The notes beneath the pieces were generated by a model that worked only from the letters and a program-made list of their open reading frames with translations, did no database searches and was not told the DNA's origin. From NCBI GenBank assembly GCA_016217735.1, contig JACRGQ010000049.1, positions 1-38,032 of the forward strand: DNA of 38,032 bases. Direction: 5' to 3'. Below, piece by piece: positions 25,952 through 36,593 of this stretch (the first letter of the stretch is position 1; each line of letters starts with the position of its first letter). The position numbers were made by a program, and so were the translations under genes. The DNA is from Nitrospinota bacterium. GTDB lineage: Bacteria; Nitrospinota_A; UBA7883; JACRGQ01.

Positions 25952-26752
25952 ATGGCGGAAATGAATAAAAAACTGAGCGACCTCGCCGCCATCATGGATC
26001 AACTGCGGGACGAAAACGGCTGTCCTTGGGACCGTGAACAGAGCCACGAGTCCCTGAAGCCTTACCTCATCGAAGAAACCTATGAAGTGGTGGAGGCCAT
26101 CGAATCGGGCAAGCCGCAGCTTTTGAAAGAGGAACTGGGCGATCTGCTGTTCCAGATAGTCTTCCATTGCCGTCTCGCCAAGGAGCGGGGCGAGTTTACC
26201 CTCGAAGACGTGATCGAATTCATTAGTGAGAAAATGATCCGCCGCCACCCGCATGTATTCGCCAGCGACGACGCCAAGACCGCCGCCGAGGTTTTGGGTA
26301 AATGGGAGCAGATCAAGGCGAAGGAGAAGAAGCGCGATTCCATCCTCGAAGGCATCCCGCGCCAACTGCCGAGCCTCATCCGCGCCAAGCGGTTGCAGGA
26401 GCGGGCCGCGCGGGTGGGGTTCGACTGGCCGCACAGCGAGGACGTCTGGAAAAAAGTGGAAGAGGAGTGGGATGAGTTACAGGACGCCCGCCGCACCCGC
26501 GGGCGCGAAGGGGTGGAGGAGGAGATGGGGGACGTCTTCATCGCGCTGGTGAACCTGGGGCGGTTCCTCGATGTGGACGCCGACACCGCCATTACCAAGT
26601 CCATCAACAAGTTCATCTACCGCTTTGGCGAGATCGAAAAAGAGTTCGCGCGGACGGGGAAGGATATCACCACCGCGACGCTGGAAGAAATGGACGCCAT
26701 CTGGAACCAGGCCAAGCAGAAGGAAAAAGATGGAAATAAAAGTCTACTATGA
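25952..26752 (+). CDS. mazG: Nucleoside triphosphate pyrophosphohydrolase MazG
   Basis: A 266-residue enzyme that hydrolyses NTPs and dNTPs to monophosphate and pyrophosphate, cleaning the nucleotide pool. It has two MazG domains. The first includes GCPWDREQSHESLKPYL, EETYEVVEAIE and EELGDLLFQIVFH with the magnesium-binding acidic residues. The second includes EEEWDELQDAR and EEEMGDVFIALVNLGR. Both keep the ExxE...ExxD pattern. ATG codons at 25952 and 25961 are both possible. It overlaps the thioesterase gene by 23 bases. Confidence 0.94.
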   Translation: MAEMNKKLSDLAAIMDQLRDENGCPWDREQSHESLKPYLIEETYEVVEAIESGKPQLLKEELGDLLFQIVFHCRLAKERGEFTLEDVIEFISEKMIRRHPHVFASDDAKTAAEVLGKWEQIKAKEKKRDSILEGIPRQLPSLIRAKRLQERAARVGFDWPHSEDVWKKVEEEWDELQDARRTRGREGVEEEMGDVFIALVNLGRFLDVDADTAITKSINKFIYRFGEIEKEFARTGKDITTATLEEMDAIWNQAKQKEKDGNKSLL

Positions 26753-27116
26753 GGATACCGACTGCGGCGGCGTGGTCTACTACGCCAACTACCTGCGCTA
26801 TTTCGAGCGCGCCCGCACCGAGCGCTTTGAACGCCGGGGTATAGACCTCGCCGCGTATCAGGATAAGGGCGTCGTCTTCGCCGTCGTCCACGCCGATATC
26901 GACTATAAATCGCCCGCCCGCTACGGGGATGTTCTGGAAGTCGAAACCACCATCGAAGGGGTGAAGGGGAGCAGCTTCACGGTGCAATACATCATCCGGC
27001 GCAAGAAGGACGGCGCGGTGCTGGTCACCGGCGGCACACGCATGGCCTGCGTGAACGGCGAGATGAGGCCGATTCGCCTGCCGGATAAAATACGCGCCGC
27101 CCTCCTAGCCTCGTGA
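26730..27116 (+). CDS. ybgC: YbgC-type acyl-CoA thioesterase
   Basis: A 128-residue hotdog-fold thioesterase of the 4-hydroxybenzoyl-CoA thioesterase/YbgC family, acting on short acyl-CoA or acyl-ACP. The active-site motif YYEDTDCGGVVYYANYLRYF is near the N-terminus, with the catalytic Asp in DTD. The ATG at 26730 is right for the family and has AAGGAAA upstream, inside the end of mazG. In many bacteria ybgC stands with the Tol-Pal genes; none are here, so pairing with mazG looks incidental. Confidence 0.92.
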   Translation: MEIKVYYEDTDCGGVVYYANYLRYFERARTERFERRGIDLAAYQDKGVVFAVVHADIDYKSPARYGDVLEVETTIEGVKGSSFTVQYIIRRKKDGAVLVTGGTRMACVNGEMRPIRLPDKIRAALLAS

Positions 27117-27127
27117 TGGCATAGGCG

Positions 27128-27156
27128 AAAAAAAAAGGCGGTGAGTTATCACCGCC
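27128..27156 (-). terminator. Rho-independent terminator of icd
   Basis: A perfect 8-bp stem GGCGGTGA / TCACCGCC (27137-27144 with 27149-27156) has a four-base loop. In minus-strand direction it is followed by nine T residues (the A run at 27128-27136). It lies 26 bases after the icd stop. For the converging mazG-ybgC transcript it may work as a weaker terminator, since that side lacks a T run. Confidence 0.88.
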
Positions 27157-27182
27157 CTTCTGATGCCAGAAAAATACAGTCT

Positions 27183-29483
<2,301 letters not shown>

Positions 29484-29586
29484 TTACCACATTTCCCGAA
29501 TAAAGTGCTTCCGTATTTTGTTCCGCGCCCGGTTCATTGCCGCCGATTATTGGGCAAGCGGTCAGTTTGTTTTTTGCGGAAAACCG

Positions 29587-29592
29587 TATAAT
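29587..29592 (+). promoter_or_regulatory. -10 box immediately before the NDUFA9-like gene
   Basis: A perfect TATAAT ends six bases before the ATG at 29599, so transcription would begin at or next to the start codon and give a leaderless message. No Shine-Dalgarno sequence is present, which fits. The -35 region is poor (only T-rich sequence around 29565-29572), so this could be chance in an AT-rich gap. Confidence 0.35.
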
Positions 29593-29598
29593 AAGCAC

Positions 29599-30501
29599 AT
29601 GAAGATATTCATTGCCGGAGGAACCGGATTCGTCGGCGCGGCGATGGTCAATCACCTTGCGGCGCGGGGGCATGAGCTTGTGCTGTTGGCCCGCACGCCA
29701 GCCGCCGTTGACGCGCCGCGCGGGGTACGGGTTGTGCCGGGGGATGTATTCAATCCCAACTTGGCCGGGTTCATGAGCGGCTGCGATGCCGCTATCAACC
29801 TGATCGGCATCATCCGCGCTTTTCCGGCGCGCGGCATCACGTTTGAAAAGCTGCATGTGGATGCCACCCGCGCGATGGTGGACGCCGCGAAAAAAGCGGG
29901 GGTGCGCCGCTACCTCCAGATGAGCGCCAACAGCGTGCGGCCGGACGGTATCAGCGAATACCAACGGACGAAGTCGCGCGCCGAGGCGTATGTGAAAGCC
30001 AGCGGCCTCGATTGGACCATCTTCCGTCCGTCGCTCATATTCGGCGATCCGGGGGGGAAGAACGAGTTTTGCAAGCAGCTTTTTTTAAACTTCCGCCCCG
30101 CGCCGGTTATTCCGATGTTCGGCGACGGAAATTACCGGCTGCAGCCGGTGCATGTGGACGACGTGGCCCGCGCGTTCGGCGGCGCGCTGGAAAAGCCGGA
30201 GACGGCGGGGCGCATCTTCCATATCGGCGGCGATGTGACGTATTCGTACCGCGAGATATTGAACATGATATTTCTCGGCGCGGGGAAACCGCCGCGTCCC
30301 AAATTGCCGGTGCCGTGGTTTCTGGCGCGGCCGTTTGTGGCGCTGCTCGGCCGCTTCCCGGCGTTTCCCGCAACCGCGGAACAGATCGACATGCTGCTGG
30401 AGGGGAACACCATTCCCGAAAACGAATTCAAAAAGGTTTTTGGCATTGCCCCAATTCCGCTCACCGTGGAAAATCTCGCCTACCTGAAAAAATACGCCTG
30501 A
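29599..30501 (+). CDS. NDUFA9-like NAD(P)-binding (SDR/epimerase) protein
   Basis: A 300-residue atypical short-chain dehydrogenase. The Rossmann start MKIFIAGGTGFVGAAMVNHL binds NAD(P). Then come a CDAAINLIGI segment, MSANSVRPDGISEYQRTK with the Tyr-x-x-x-Lys pair (Y, K), and FRPSLIFGDPGG. This pattern is the complex I-associated NDUFA9/YwnB-like group, often linked to quinone, hopanoid or respiratory functions. Substrate unknown. ATG at 29599 is chosen; the longer frame adds a segment without family features. It converges on the J-domain gene with only ten bases between stops. Confidence 0.85.
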   Translation: MKIFIAGGTGFVGAAMVNHLAARGHELVLLARTPAAVDAPRGVRVVPGDVFNPNLAGFMSGCDAAINLIGIIRAFPARGITFEKLHVDATRAMVDAAKKAGVRRYLQMSANSVRPDGISEYQRTKSRAEAYVKASGLDWTIFRPSLIFGDPGGKNEFCKQLFLNFRPAPVIPMFGDGNYRLQPVHVDDVARAFGGALEKPETAGRIFHIGGDVTYSYREILNMIFLGAGKPPRPKLPVPWFLARPFVALLGRFPAFPATAEQIDMLLEGNTIPENEFKKVFGIAPIPLTVENLAYLKKYA

Positions 30502-30511
30502 TCACGCCGCC

Positions 30512-30940
30512 TTAATAGACGATGCGGGTTTTGTGGCCGGTGCCGCGGCAGCGCGGGCAGGTCATCGTCACTTTGAATTTGTTCCGTATCACGCCGTAGC
30601 CGTCGCACATCGGGCATTGGTTGCTTTCCACCGTGATCTTCGGGACGCGGAGGTGCTTGAAGTCCGGCGCCCAGACCTGCTCTTTTTTAATGCGGCCTTT
30701 CACGAACGACATATCGTGTTTCGCGGGGCGTTTGGGGGCGGGAGCGGCCGCATCCCGGTCCGGCTTTATTGTTTCCGCCTCTTTCATCAGCGTTTCGTAG
30801 GCCTCGTGTATCATCATGAAATAATCGACATCAAATTTTCCCCGGTCGGGGTGGAAGTGGAAGGCGAGCTTTTTGTACGCTTTTTTGATCTCTTCCTTGG
30901 TCGCGCCGCGACGCACCTTCAGCAGCTTGTGGCAGTCCAT
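30512..30940 (-). CDS. Short J-domain protein with one zinc centre
   Basis: A 142-residue protein with an N-terminal J domain (about 1-65) containing the HPD tripeptide (FHFHPDRGKF), which stimulates Hsp70 ATPase. A basic linker and a C-terminal pair of CxxCxGxG motifs (CPMCDGYG and CPRCRGTG) follow, enough for one zinc site. DnaJ has four such motifs plus two client-binding domains; here two motifs and both client domains are missing. It follows gspN by 21 bases and seems to be the last gene of the secretion operon. Confidence 0.85.
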   Translation of the reverse strand: MDCHKLLKVRRGATKEEIKKAYKKLAFHFHPDRGKFDVDYFMMIHEAYETLMKEAETIKPDRDAAAPAPKRPAKHDMSFVKGRIKKEQVWAPDFKHLRVPKITVESNQCPMCDGYGVIRNKFKVTMTCPRCRGTGHKTRIVY

Positions 30941-30961
30941 CCTGCCATGATTATACGGTAA

Positions 30962-31882
30962 TCAGAGGTTGAGCGTGGCGTCGGCGAGCGTTCCCCGCAC
31001 CGGGAAATAGTATTTGCCGTCCGGCTTGCGGTGCTTGCCGTACAGCGCTTCCAGCGCCCCGGAAAGCGAACCCCGCGGCGCGAAGACCACCGCGCCTTCC
31101 AGCGGGGAGTTGCCGATATCGTCTTTCAGGGCCGCGTTCGCGCGCAGTTCCATGTTCCCCATGTTGGTGGCGATGCCGCACTCTTTAGTGACCAGCCGTT
31201 TGCCGCCGGCCGTTATCACGCAGCGGGCCTCCTTCGGCGTGAAGCCGGCGAGAAAGGCCGCCCACTGTCCGCCGCGTTTCACCGAAAGGCCGTTTAACCG
31301 GAAATCGGCCTTTCCCTCCAGCGCCGACGGCGTCATCGGGTGGAAGGTGAAGGCCGCGCCGCCGTCCAGCGTGGCGGCTATGGGCATCGGATTGCCGGCA
31401 ACTTTCAGCGCCGCGCGGTCTATGGGAAAGTTGTCGGCCACGGCATGCAGTTTGACATCGGCGGAGAAGAGGGAGGGGGCGATGTCGAGGTGGAGCCGTC
31501 CCTCGCCGGAGGAAGCCTTGAGATGGAATGATGGGTGGAGAAACAGGAATTTCCAAACGGCGGCGCTGGCGCGCAGTTCGTCCACTTCGATGGTGGATGC
31601 GCTGCCCCAGTGCATCAGCCGCACATTCGCCATTGTCACCGCGAACGGGAAGGAAAGCTCCATCTGGCCGATGGTCAACTCCATCCCTTGCCGGCGCGCG
31701 GCCTGCGTCAATTTGTCGCGCACCGTTTCGGCGTCGAGGTTCAGCACGACCATCGCGGCGATCAGGTAGAGTCCGATGACCGATCCGGCGATGGCGATAA
31801 GCGTTTTTTTCATCCGGGGGCGTGCCGCCACAAAGCGCCACGCGCCCCTTGCGGCGCGGCGGGCGGCGGTATCGGCGGCCAT
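30962..31882 (-). CDS. gspN: Type II secretion system protein N
   Basis: A 306-residue bitopic protein with a short basic N-terminus, one membrane helix (about 28-48) and a long beta-rich periplasmic domain of the GspN/AsmA-like kind. Typical segments are LTIGQMELSFPFAV, IEVDELRASA and a C-terminal GTLADATLNL. GspN is an optional T2SS component of poorly known role. ATG at 31882 shares one base with the gspM stop (TGATG). Family sequence conservation is low, but position at the end of the gsp operon supports the call. Confidence 0.8.
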   Translation of the reverse strand: MAADTAARRAARGAWRFVAARPRMKKTLIAIAGSVIGLYLIAAMVVLNLDAETVRDKLTQAARRQGMELTIGQMELSFPFAVTMANVRLMHWGSASTIEVDELRASAAVWKFLFLHPSFHLKASSGEGRLHLDIAPSLFSADVKLHAVADNFPIDRAALKVAGNPMPIAATLDGGAAFTFHPMTPSALEGKADFRLNGLSVKRGGQWAAFLAGFTPKEARCVITAGGKRLVTKECGIATNMGNMELRANAALKDDIGNSPLEGAVVFAPRGSLSGALEALYGKHRKPDGKYYFPVRGTLADATLNL

Positions 31883-32391
31883 CACAACTCTTTGGCGAAG
31901 GTGATTTCGGCGTTGACGTTGCTCCGGTTTTCGTAATTGACCGTGATGCGTCCCCGATGCACGCCGATTCCCGCGCTGCTGTCAAAAACCCCTTGCAGGA
32001 AATCGGTCAGCCGCGGGTAGGGTATTTTTTCGATGGTGGCGGTTACTTCGTCCTGTCGGCCGGTTTTTGGGTTTACGGACGGGGTTAGTTTTGTTATGAA
32101 TTTGTTTGCGCCGAGGCGCGCGGCGATATTTTGGATATCGTCGGCCACCGGGCCGCCGGCGGGGGCGTCCTGTTTCAGCGCCGGGGGAATTTGCGCGGAA
32201 AGCGCTATATAGCGGTCCGCCAATTCGCTTGTCTTGGTCAAATCCTGCCGCGCCGCGCGGATTTTGCGGTCGAGCAGCGCCGATGTTTCCTGAAGCGGCA
32301 TGATGACGCCGCCGATGAGCACCCAGAGGCCGAGAAGGGAGGCGATGCCGATCAATACGGCGGTCCGTTTCGTCCGCGCGGGAATGATCAT
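31882..32391 (-). CDS. gspM: Type II secretion system protein M
   Basis: A 169-residue inner-membrane protein with a short cytoplasmic start, a single membrane helix (about 11-31), a coiled coil (about 35-65) and a ferredoxin-like periplasmic domain (about 80-169). In the T2SS assembly platform GspM binds GspL and GspC. Size and topology fit; it overlaps gspL by four bases and gspN by one. Confidence 0.82.
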   Translation of the reverse strand: MIIPARTKRTAVLIGIASLLGLWVLIGGVIMPLQETSALLDRKIRAARQDLTKTSELADRYIALSAQIPPALKQDAPAGGPVADDIQNIAARLGANKFITKLTPSVNPKTGRQDEVTATIEKIPYPRLTDFLQGVFDSSAGIGVHRGRITVNYENRSNVNAEITFAKEL

Positions 32392-33728
32392 AGCGGCATC
32401 CTCAGCTTGAAGGTTACCTTCCGCCCGTCGGGGGCGACTTTACTTTCCACCAACTCCGCCCCCTTGAACGGCGTGGTGATGGAGAAGAGCTCTTTGGCGC
32501 GCGTGACCGATTCAAGGCGGTCGGTGCGGCCCGTCACCGTGACGCTCTCCTCTTCGTAAAGGATATCGTCCATTTCAAGCACAAGCCCCTCAGGGAGCGC
32601 TTCGCTCATCCGTTTCAGCGTCCAGATGAGGTCGTTTCGGCCGCCGCCGTCCAGTCCGGCGCGTCTCATTTTGCCTTCCAGCTTCGCCAGCCGCTGTTCA
32701 AGCTGGAAGACAGGTTTCACCGCCTTCGTGCCGGGGAGGGCGGCGGCGAAGACCGTTTTGGCCTGATTATTGATCATCGCCAGCGTCCGCTCCTTCATGT
32801 AGTTGCGGAAGACGAGGAAGCCGAGCAGCAGAACCGCCGCGGCGGCGCCGGTGGCGGCGGCGATGCGCCAGTCGTGCGCAAATTTCATTGTGCGCCGCGT
32901 GTCCCCCGCGAAGGTGAGTTCATCGCCGCCGGCGGTTCCCAGCGCCGCCAGGCCAATGGGGATCATAAGGCGTTCCGGCGCGTCGCCGTCGATCACCGAT
33001 CCGATCTGCCGCTTCCAGAAATCCTGTTCCGGCGCGTATCCCGGCAGCCCAGGCCGTGTGCCGCCGATGAAGCGTTTTTCCGGCTCGGCGGGAAGCGCGG
33101 CGGCGAAGCGGTGTATCTCTTTTTCGTCCGGTTCGGCGGCGTGGAAGTCGATATGGCCGTTCGTGGCGGCGGCGCAGAGGTGCAGCATCCCTTCATCGGC
33201 GGAGGCGATGAGCGCCGATGCCGGTTCCGCGCGCAATGCCGGGAGGATGACGCCGCGGTAGAAGTAGAGGAGGGCGGTGGTATCGGGGGCGATGGCCCGC
33301 GCATCGATGCCGGCCTTTTGCAGCAATGCGCGGTAGTGCGCCAGCCGCTCTTTGCGGATGGCGCAGGCAAGCACGGATGATTGCTGTCCCTCCGTTTTCA
33401 TGATGACGAAGGATGTCGCCAATTCTTCCGCCGCGAACGGGAGCGCCGCTTCCAGCTCGAAGCCGAGCGCCGCCGCGATCTGGCCCCGCCCCTTAAAAGG
33501 GAAGGTGATCTGGCGGAATGAAAACTCCGCCATCGGCAGCCCGACGGTCCACTCGGCGGCGGTATCGGCGAAGCGGATGGCGCACTCCTTGAGCGCGGCG
33601 GCCAGCGCTTCGTTGCCGGCGTAATCGGCGGCAAATGCGCCGGCGACGGCCATTTTTTTGCCGCCGGTTTGCAGGTGAACGGCATTCACCCGCCCGGCTG
33701 AAATCCACAACCCGATATATCCGGCCAT
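32388..33728 (-). CDS. gspL: Type II secretion system protein L
   Basis: A 446-residue bitopic protein. The cytoplasmic actin-like part (about 1-275) includes AALGFELEAALPFAAEELA and APDTTALLYFYRGV; in the assembled machine this binds the ATPase GspE. A membrane helix lies at about 290-310, and a ferredoxin-like periplasmic domain binds GspM. Unlike the PilM-PilN fusion at the start of the window it has no INLLP motif. It overlaps gspK by one base and gspM by four. Confidence 0.85.
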   Translation of the reverse strand: MAGYIGLWISAGRVNAVHLQTGGKKMAVAGAFAADYAGNEALAAALKECAIRFADTAAEWTVGLPMAEFSFRQITFPFKGRGQIAAALGFELEAALPFAAEELATSFVIMKTEGQQSSVLACAIRKERLAHYRALLQKAGIDARAIAPDTTALLYFYRGVILPALRAEPASALIASADEGMLHLCAAATNGHIDFHAAEPDEKEIHRFAAALPAEPEKRFIGGTRPGLPGYAPEQDFWKRQIGSVIDGDAPERLMIPIGLAALGTAGGDELTFAGDTRRTMKFAHDWRIAAATGAAAAVLLLGFLVFRNYMKERTLAMINNQAKTVFAAALPGTKAVKPVFQLEQRLAKLEGKMRRAGLDGGGRNDLIWTLKRMSEALPEGLVLEMDDILYEEESVTVTGRTDRLESVTRAKELFSITTPFKGAELVESKVAPDGRKVTFKLRMPL

Positions 33729-34651
33729 CAGTCCACCTTAAAATAGAGCAGTTCCGCATTTTCGGCGGTGCGGTTGTTAAAAATCGCGTGCGCCATCCGC
33801 CGCGTGTTGTTAAAGGTGATGCTCGCCTCAAGCGAGAAGGCGGCGGCGCGCACATCGATGAGGTTGGATATCTCCGGGTACAGCGCGTCGAAACCCGCGA
33901 GGTTTTTTATCTCCACTTTGTTTTTAAACGGCAGGTCCTCGCGCGCTTTCAACACGTCATCGGCCATCGAGCCGGTGACGTCATCGTGAAGCGCCATTAA
34001 AACTTCCCGCGGCGCGGTGTTGATGTTCACCACGCCGCCGGCGATGGTGACGAATTTGCGCAACCGCGCAAAGACATCGGGGGTGACGCCGCGCACCATC
34101 TGGAGCTCCTCCACCGTATCGAAGCGCGCGTTTTTGCAGCGGTAGGGGTGCGGCAGCGACTGGTAATACGGATTTTCGGCGGGGCCTTCCTCGTTGGCGT
34201 CTATCCAGTCGCGCGCGTAGTCGGCGATGTCTTCATCCATCTCCAGTTTGCGCAGCAGGCGGCGGAAGAAGGCGATGTACTTGTCGTCCGGGTATCCCCC
34301 CGGCGTGATGAGGCTGTTGAGGTTGATCTTGGACGATTCGTCGACGATGGTGGCGAACATGAAGGTGTCTTCCAGCGGGATGGCGATGGCCGGTTGCGCC
34401 CAGTATTCCTTGAGGGTATCGATAAGGAGGCCGTTTTTTTGATCCCGCCGGAAGTCTTCGGTAATCAGGGCGCGGGCCGCTTCCTTGGCGCTGGCGAGGG
34501 CGTAGAGTCCTTTGGCGCCATCGCGGAAATTGGCGGTGAGGCTTCGATCCACCCACGTCTCGTACAGGAACTCCGTCACGGTTATGGTGAGTATCACCAC
34601 CACGAGGAGCGTGACGATGAGGGCGGTTCCCCGCTGATTGTTCGCGATCAT
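33728..34651 (-). CDS. gspK: Type II secretion minor pseudopilin K
   Basis: A 307-residue minor pseudopilin that caps the pseudopilus tip with GspI and GspJ. The N-terminus has a short leader ending in Gly (NQRG) followed by the hydrophobic helix TALIVTLLVVVILTI. As usual for GspK the Glu at position 5 of the mature chain is absent. A large helical globular domain follows (DEDIADYARDWIDANEEG and VEELQMVRGVTPDVFARL). ATG at 34651 overlaps the gspJ stop as ATGA; the longer frame has no prepilin leader at its start. Confidence 0.9.
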   Translation of the reverse strand: MIANNQRGTALIVTLLVVVILTITVTEFLYETWVDRSLTANFRDGAKGLYALASAKEAARALITEDFRRDQKNGLLIDTLKEYWAQPAIAIPLEDTFMFATIVDESSKINLNSLITPGGYPDDKYIAFFRRLLRKLEMDEDIADYARDWIDANEEGPAENPYYQSLPHPYRCKNARFDTVEELQMVRGVTPDVFARLRKFVTIAGGVVNINTAPREVLMALHDDVTGSMADDVLKAREDLPFKNKVEIKNLAGFDALYPEISNLIDVRAAAFSLEASITFNNTRRMAHAIFNNRTAENAELLYFKVD

Positions 34652-35262
34652 GCCTGCGGCCTCACGATGGCGGAGTAGAAGTAGCTTTTGCCATCGGCGG
34701 CGAGGCGCAGCTCGATGGATACCGCCTCGGGCAGCGCATGGCTTTGCGCCGTGTCCCACGCTTCTTCCCACTTGTCGCCGTTTTTGTATTTGATGGAAAG
34801 CTCTTCCGCCCGCGCGGTCAGTTCCAGCGATTCGCCTCCCTGATCCACCGGCGTTTCAATGACGTCCGATTCGCGGCGCATGAGCGCTTCCACGCCGGAC
34901 TTGCCGGCGCGGAAGTAATAGCTGATCTCGGTTACGCCGGCGCGGGGGCGGGGGGTGATATAGGTCTGGCTGAATGCGGTGAAGTGTATCTCGTCGCGCG
35001 ATTTGCCGTTCACCGTGAAATGGCGCCCCACCAGCGCGCCGCGGCCGCTGATGGGCAGCAAGGTGGCGCAGGCGAGTTCAGCGGTGATTTTTTGGATGAA
35101 GAAGCGTCCCGTATGGTCTATCCCCATCTTTTTTTGCGCATCCTTGCTTGCCGACAGCGTGGAGGCGAGCACGCCGAAAATGAATGAAAAGATGATGCCG
35201 AAGATAAGCACCGCCACCAGCATTTCCACCAGCGTAAAGCCGCCGTTCTTCACGCGCTTCAT
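34648..35262 (-). CDS. gspJ: Type II secretion minor pseudopilin J
   Basis: A 204-residue minor pseudopilin with a prepilin leader MKRVKNGG, cleaved before FTLVEMLVAVLIFGI. The beta-rich C-terminal domain includes ITPRPRAGVTEISYYFRAG and VSIELRLAADGKSYFYS. ATG at 35262 puts the leader at the true N-terminus and overlaps gspI as ATGA. It forms the tip complex with GspI and GspK. Confidence 0.92.
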   Translation of the reverse strand: MKRVKNGGFTLVEMLVAVLIFGIIFSFIFGVLASTLSASKDAQKKMGIDHTGRFFIQKITAELACATLLPISGRGALVGRHFTVNGKSRDEIHFTAFSQTYITPRPRAGVTEISYYFRAGKSGVEALMRRESDVIETPVDQGGESLELTARAEELSIKYKNGDKWEEAWDTAQSHALPEAVSIELRLAADGKSYFYSAIVRPQA

Positions 35263-35612
35263 CGCTTCACCACGTACCGGTCGATTGAAAACGCCTCTTT
35301 GCCGTCGTGCCGCACACGGATGCGGATGGCGCGCACGTCCGGGAACGGCGTTTGGGTTATTGTCGACCTGTAATCGAAGCGGGGATAGCGCTGGTCGGTC
35401 CGCCACGTTCCGTCATCCCCTTTCTCGGGGAATCCGCCGAAATCAATGGAGGCCATCTTCTCGCTCCCCAGCATGACCGCGTCCGTGATCCCGCCATTTT
35501 CCGCCGCCGTGACGATGGTCTTGTTGAAGACCGAGAGCAGCAGCACTAGCGTGATGCCGATGATCGCCAGGCTCACGACGATTTCCACCAGGGTAAATCC
35601 TCCGTCCTTCAT
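35259..35612 (-). CDS. gspI: Type II secretion minor pseudopilin I
   Basis: A 117-residue minor pseudopilin whose very short leader MKDGG precedes FTLVEIVVSLAIIGITLVLL, with Glu at mature position 5. The globular part has the GspI feel (GSEKMASIDFGGFPEKG, IRIRVRHDGKEAF). It overlaps gspH and gspJ by four bases on each side. Tip complex partner of GspJ and GspK. Confidence 0.92.
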   Translation of the reverse strand: MKDGGFTLVEIVVSLAIIGITLVLLLSVFNKTIVTAAENGGITDAVMLGSEKMASIDFGGFPEKGDDGTWRTDQRYPRFDYRSTITQTPFPDVRAIRIRVRHDGKEAFSIDRYVVKR

Positions 35613-36166
35613 GCCGCGCCGGCCTCGTAATCGATGCCCACTTTGCCCGGCTCCACCCGCACGCCACCGGTCAGCGGGTCGACGATGAGGGATACCAGCC
35701 GTCCGCTTTCATCGCCTAGGACGATCACCGTTTTTTCGGCGAAGCCTTCCGGCATCAGGTGGAGGTAGGCCATGTTGCCGCCGAACGCGCCGCTGAAAAC
35801 GGTGACGAAGCTCTTCACCTCCAGCCCCGCGCCCAGCGATCCGGAAGTGAAGAGGGGGAACGACGTTTTTTCAAACTCTCCCTTGCTGTTCATCGTTGCG
35901 GGATAGTACTTCCCCTTGTCCATATCAACGTACAGCCGCACGACTTTGCGGCTGGAAACGGCTTCGGCATAGAGGTAGGTGATGGTGCGCCCCAGATGCC
36001 GCGCGGCGCCATTGAGCCGCAACTCGCCGATATCGGCCAGCCGGGGGAGGGTGAACGCCGTGAAAAGGCTGATGATGAACATCACCACCAGCAGTTCCAC
36101 CAGGGTGAAGCCGCCGCCCCGTTCCGGATGGCGGTTATTGGGCATTCCAGCTTTCAACGTCGGCAT
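35609..36166 (-). CDS. gspH: Type II secretion minor pseudopilin H
   Basis: A 185-residue minor pseudopilin that joins the tip complex to the main GspG fibre. The leader ends in GGG before FTLVELLVVMFIISLFTAF, with mature Glu5. A beta-sandwich domain follows (GRTITYLYAEAVSSRKVVRLYVD). Two starts are possible: the ATG at 36166 has a good AAGGG four bases upstream and overlaps gspG by 32 bases; an ATG at 36145 gives a shorter leader. Confidence 0.9.
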   Translation of the reverse strand: MPTLKAGMPNNRHPERGGGFTLVELLVVMFIISLFTAFTLPRLADIGELRLNGAARHLGRTITYLYAEAVSSRKVVRLYVDMDKGKYYPATMNSKGEFEKTSFPLFTSGSLGAGLEVKSFVTVFSGAFGGNMAYLHLMPEGFAEKTVIVLGDESGRLVSLIVDPLTGGVRVEPGKVGIDYEAGAA

Positions 36167-36572
36167 TTTTCCCTTCGCCGCTTTCCACGCCGTCCGCCCC
36201 GTACGAGACCAGATCGAATTCGCCGTGCTGGCCGGGGCTTAGGTAGATGAATTCATTTCCCCACGGGTCTTTTGGCACCTTGTGCAAGTAGCCGCCGTCT
36301 TTATAGTGTTTCGGCTGCTCGCCGGTGGCCGGCTTCGTCACCAGCGCCTGCAAGCCCTGCTCGGTGGAGGGGTAAAAGCCGTTGTCGATCTTGAAGAGGT
36401 TGAGCGCCGCCTCCATCTCTTTCATCTGCACGTTGGCCGCGGTGCGCCGCGCCTCCTCGGGCCGTCCCATGATCTTGGGCAGGATGATGCCGGCCAGCAG
36501 GGCCAGTATCACCACCACCACCATTATTTCCACCAGCGTAAAGCCCGCTTCACCCATTCTTTTTCTTTTCAT
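36135..36572 (-). CDS. gspG: Type II secretion major pseudopilin G
   Basis: The 145-residue main pseudopilus subunit. The leader MKRKRMGEAG is followed by FTLVEIMVVVVILALLAGII with mature Glu5. The globular domain shows FKIDNGFYPSTEQGLQALV, KDPWGNEFIYLSPGQHGEFD and the calcium-binding C-terminus ADGVESGEGKNADVESW, all typical of GspG. It starts 21 bases after gspF. Confidence 0.97.
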   Translation of the reverse strand: MKRKRMGEAGFTLVEIMVVVVILALLAGIILPKIMGRPEEARRTAANVQMKEMEAALNLFKIDNGFYPSTEQGLQALVTKPATGEQPKHYKDGGYLHKVPKDPWGNEFIYLSPGQHGEFDLVSYGADGVESGEGKNADVESWNAQ

Positions 36573-36593
36573 TCCCCGTCTCCTATACCCTTG

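Noticed and set aside
33728-34651. GspK lacking the pilin Glu5 as a defect
   Set aside because: Absence of Glu5 is the normal state for GspK tip pseudopilins.
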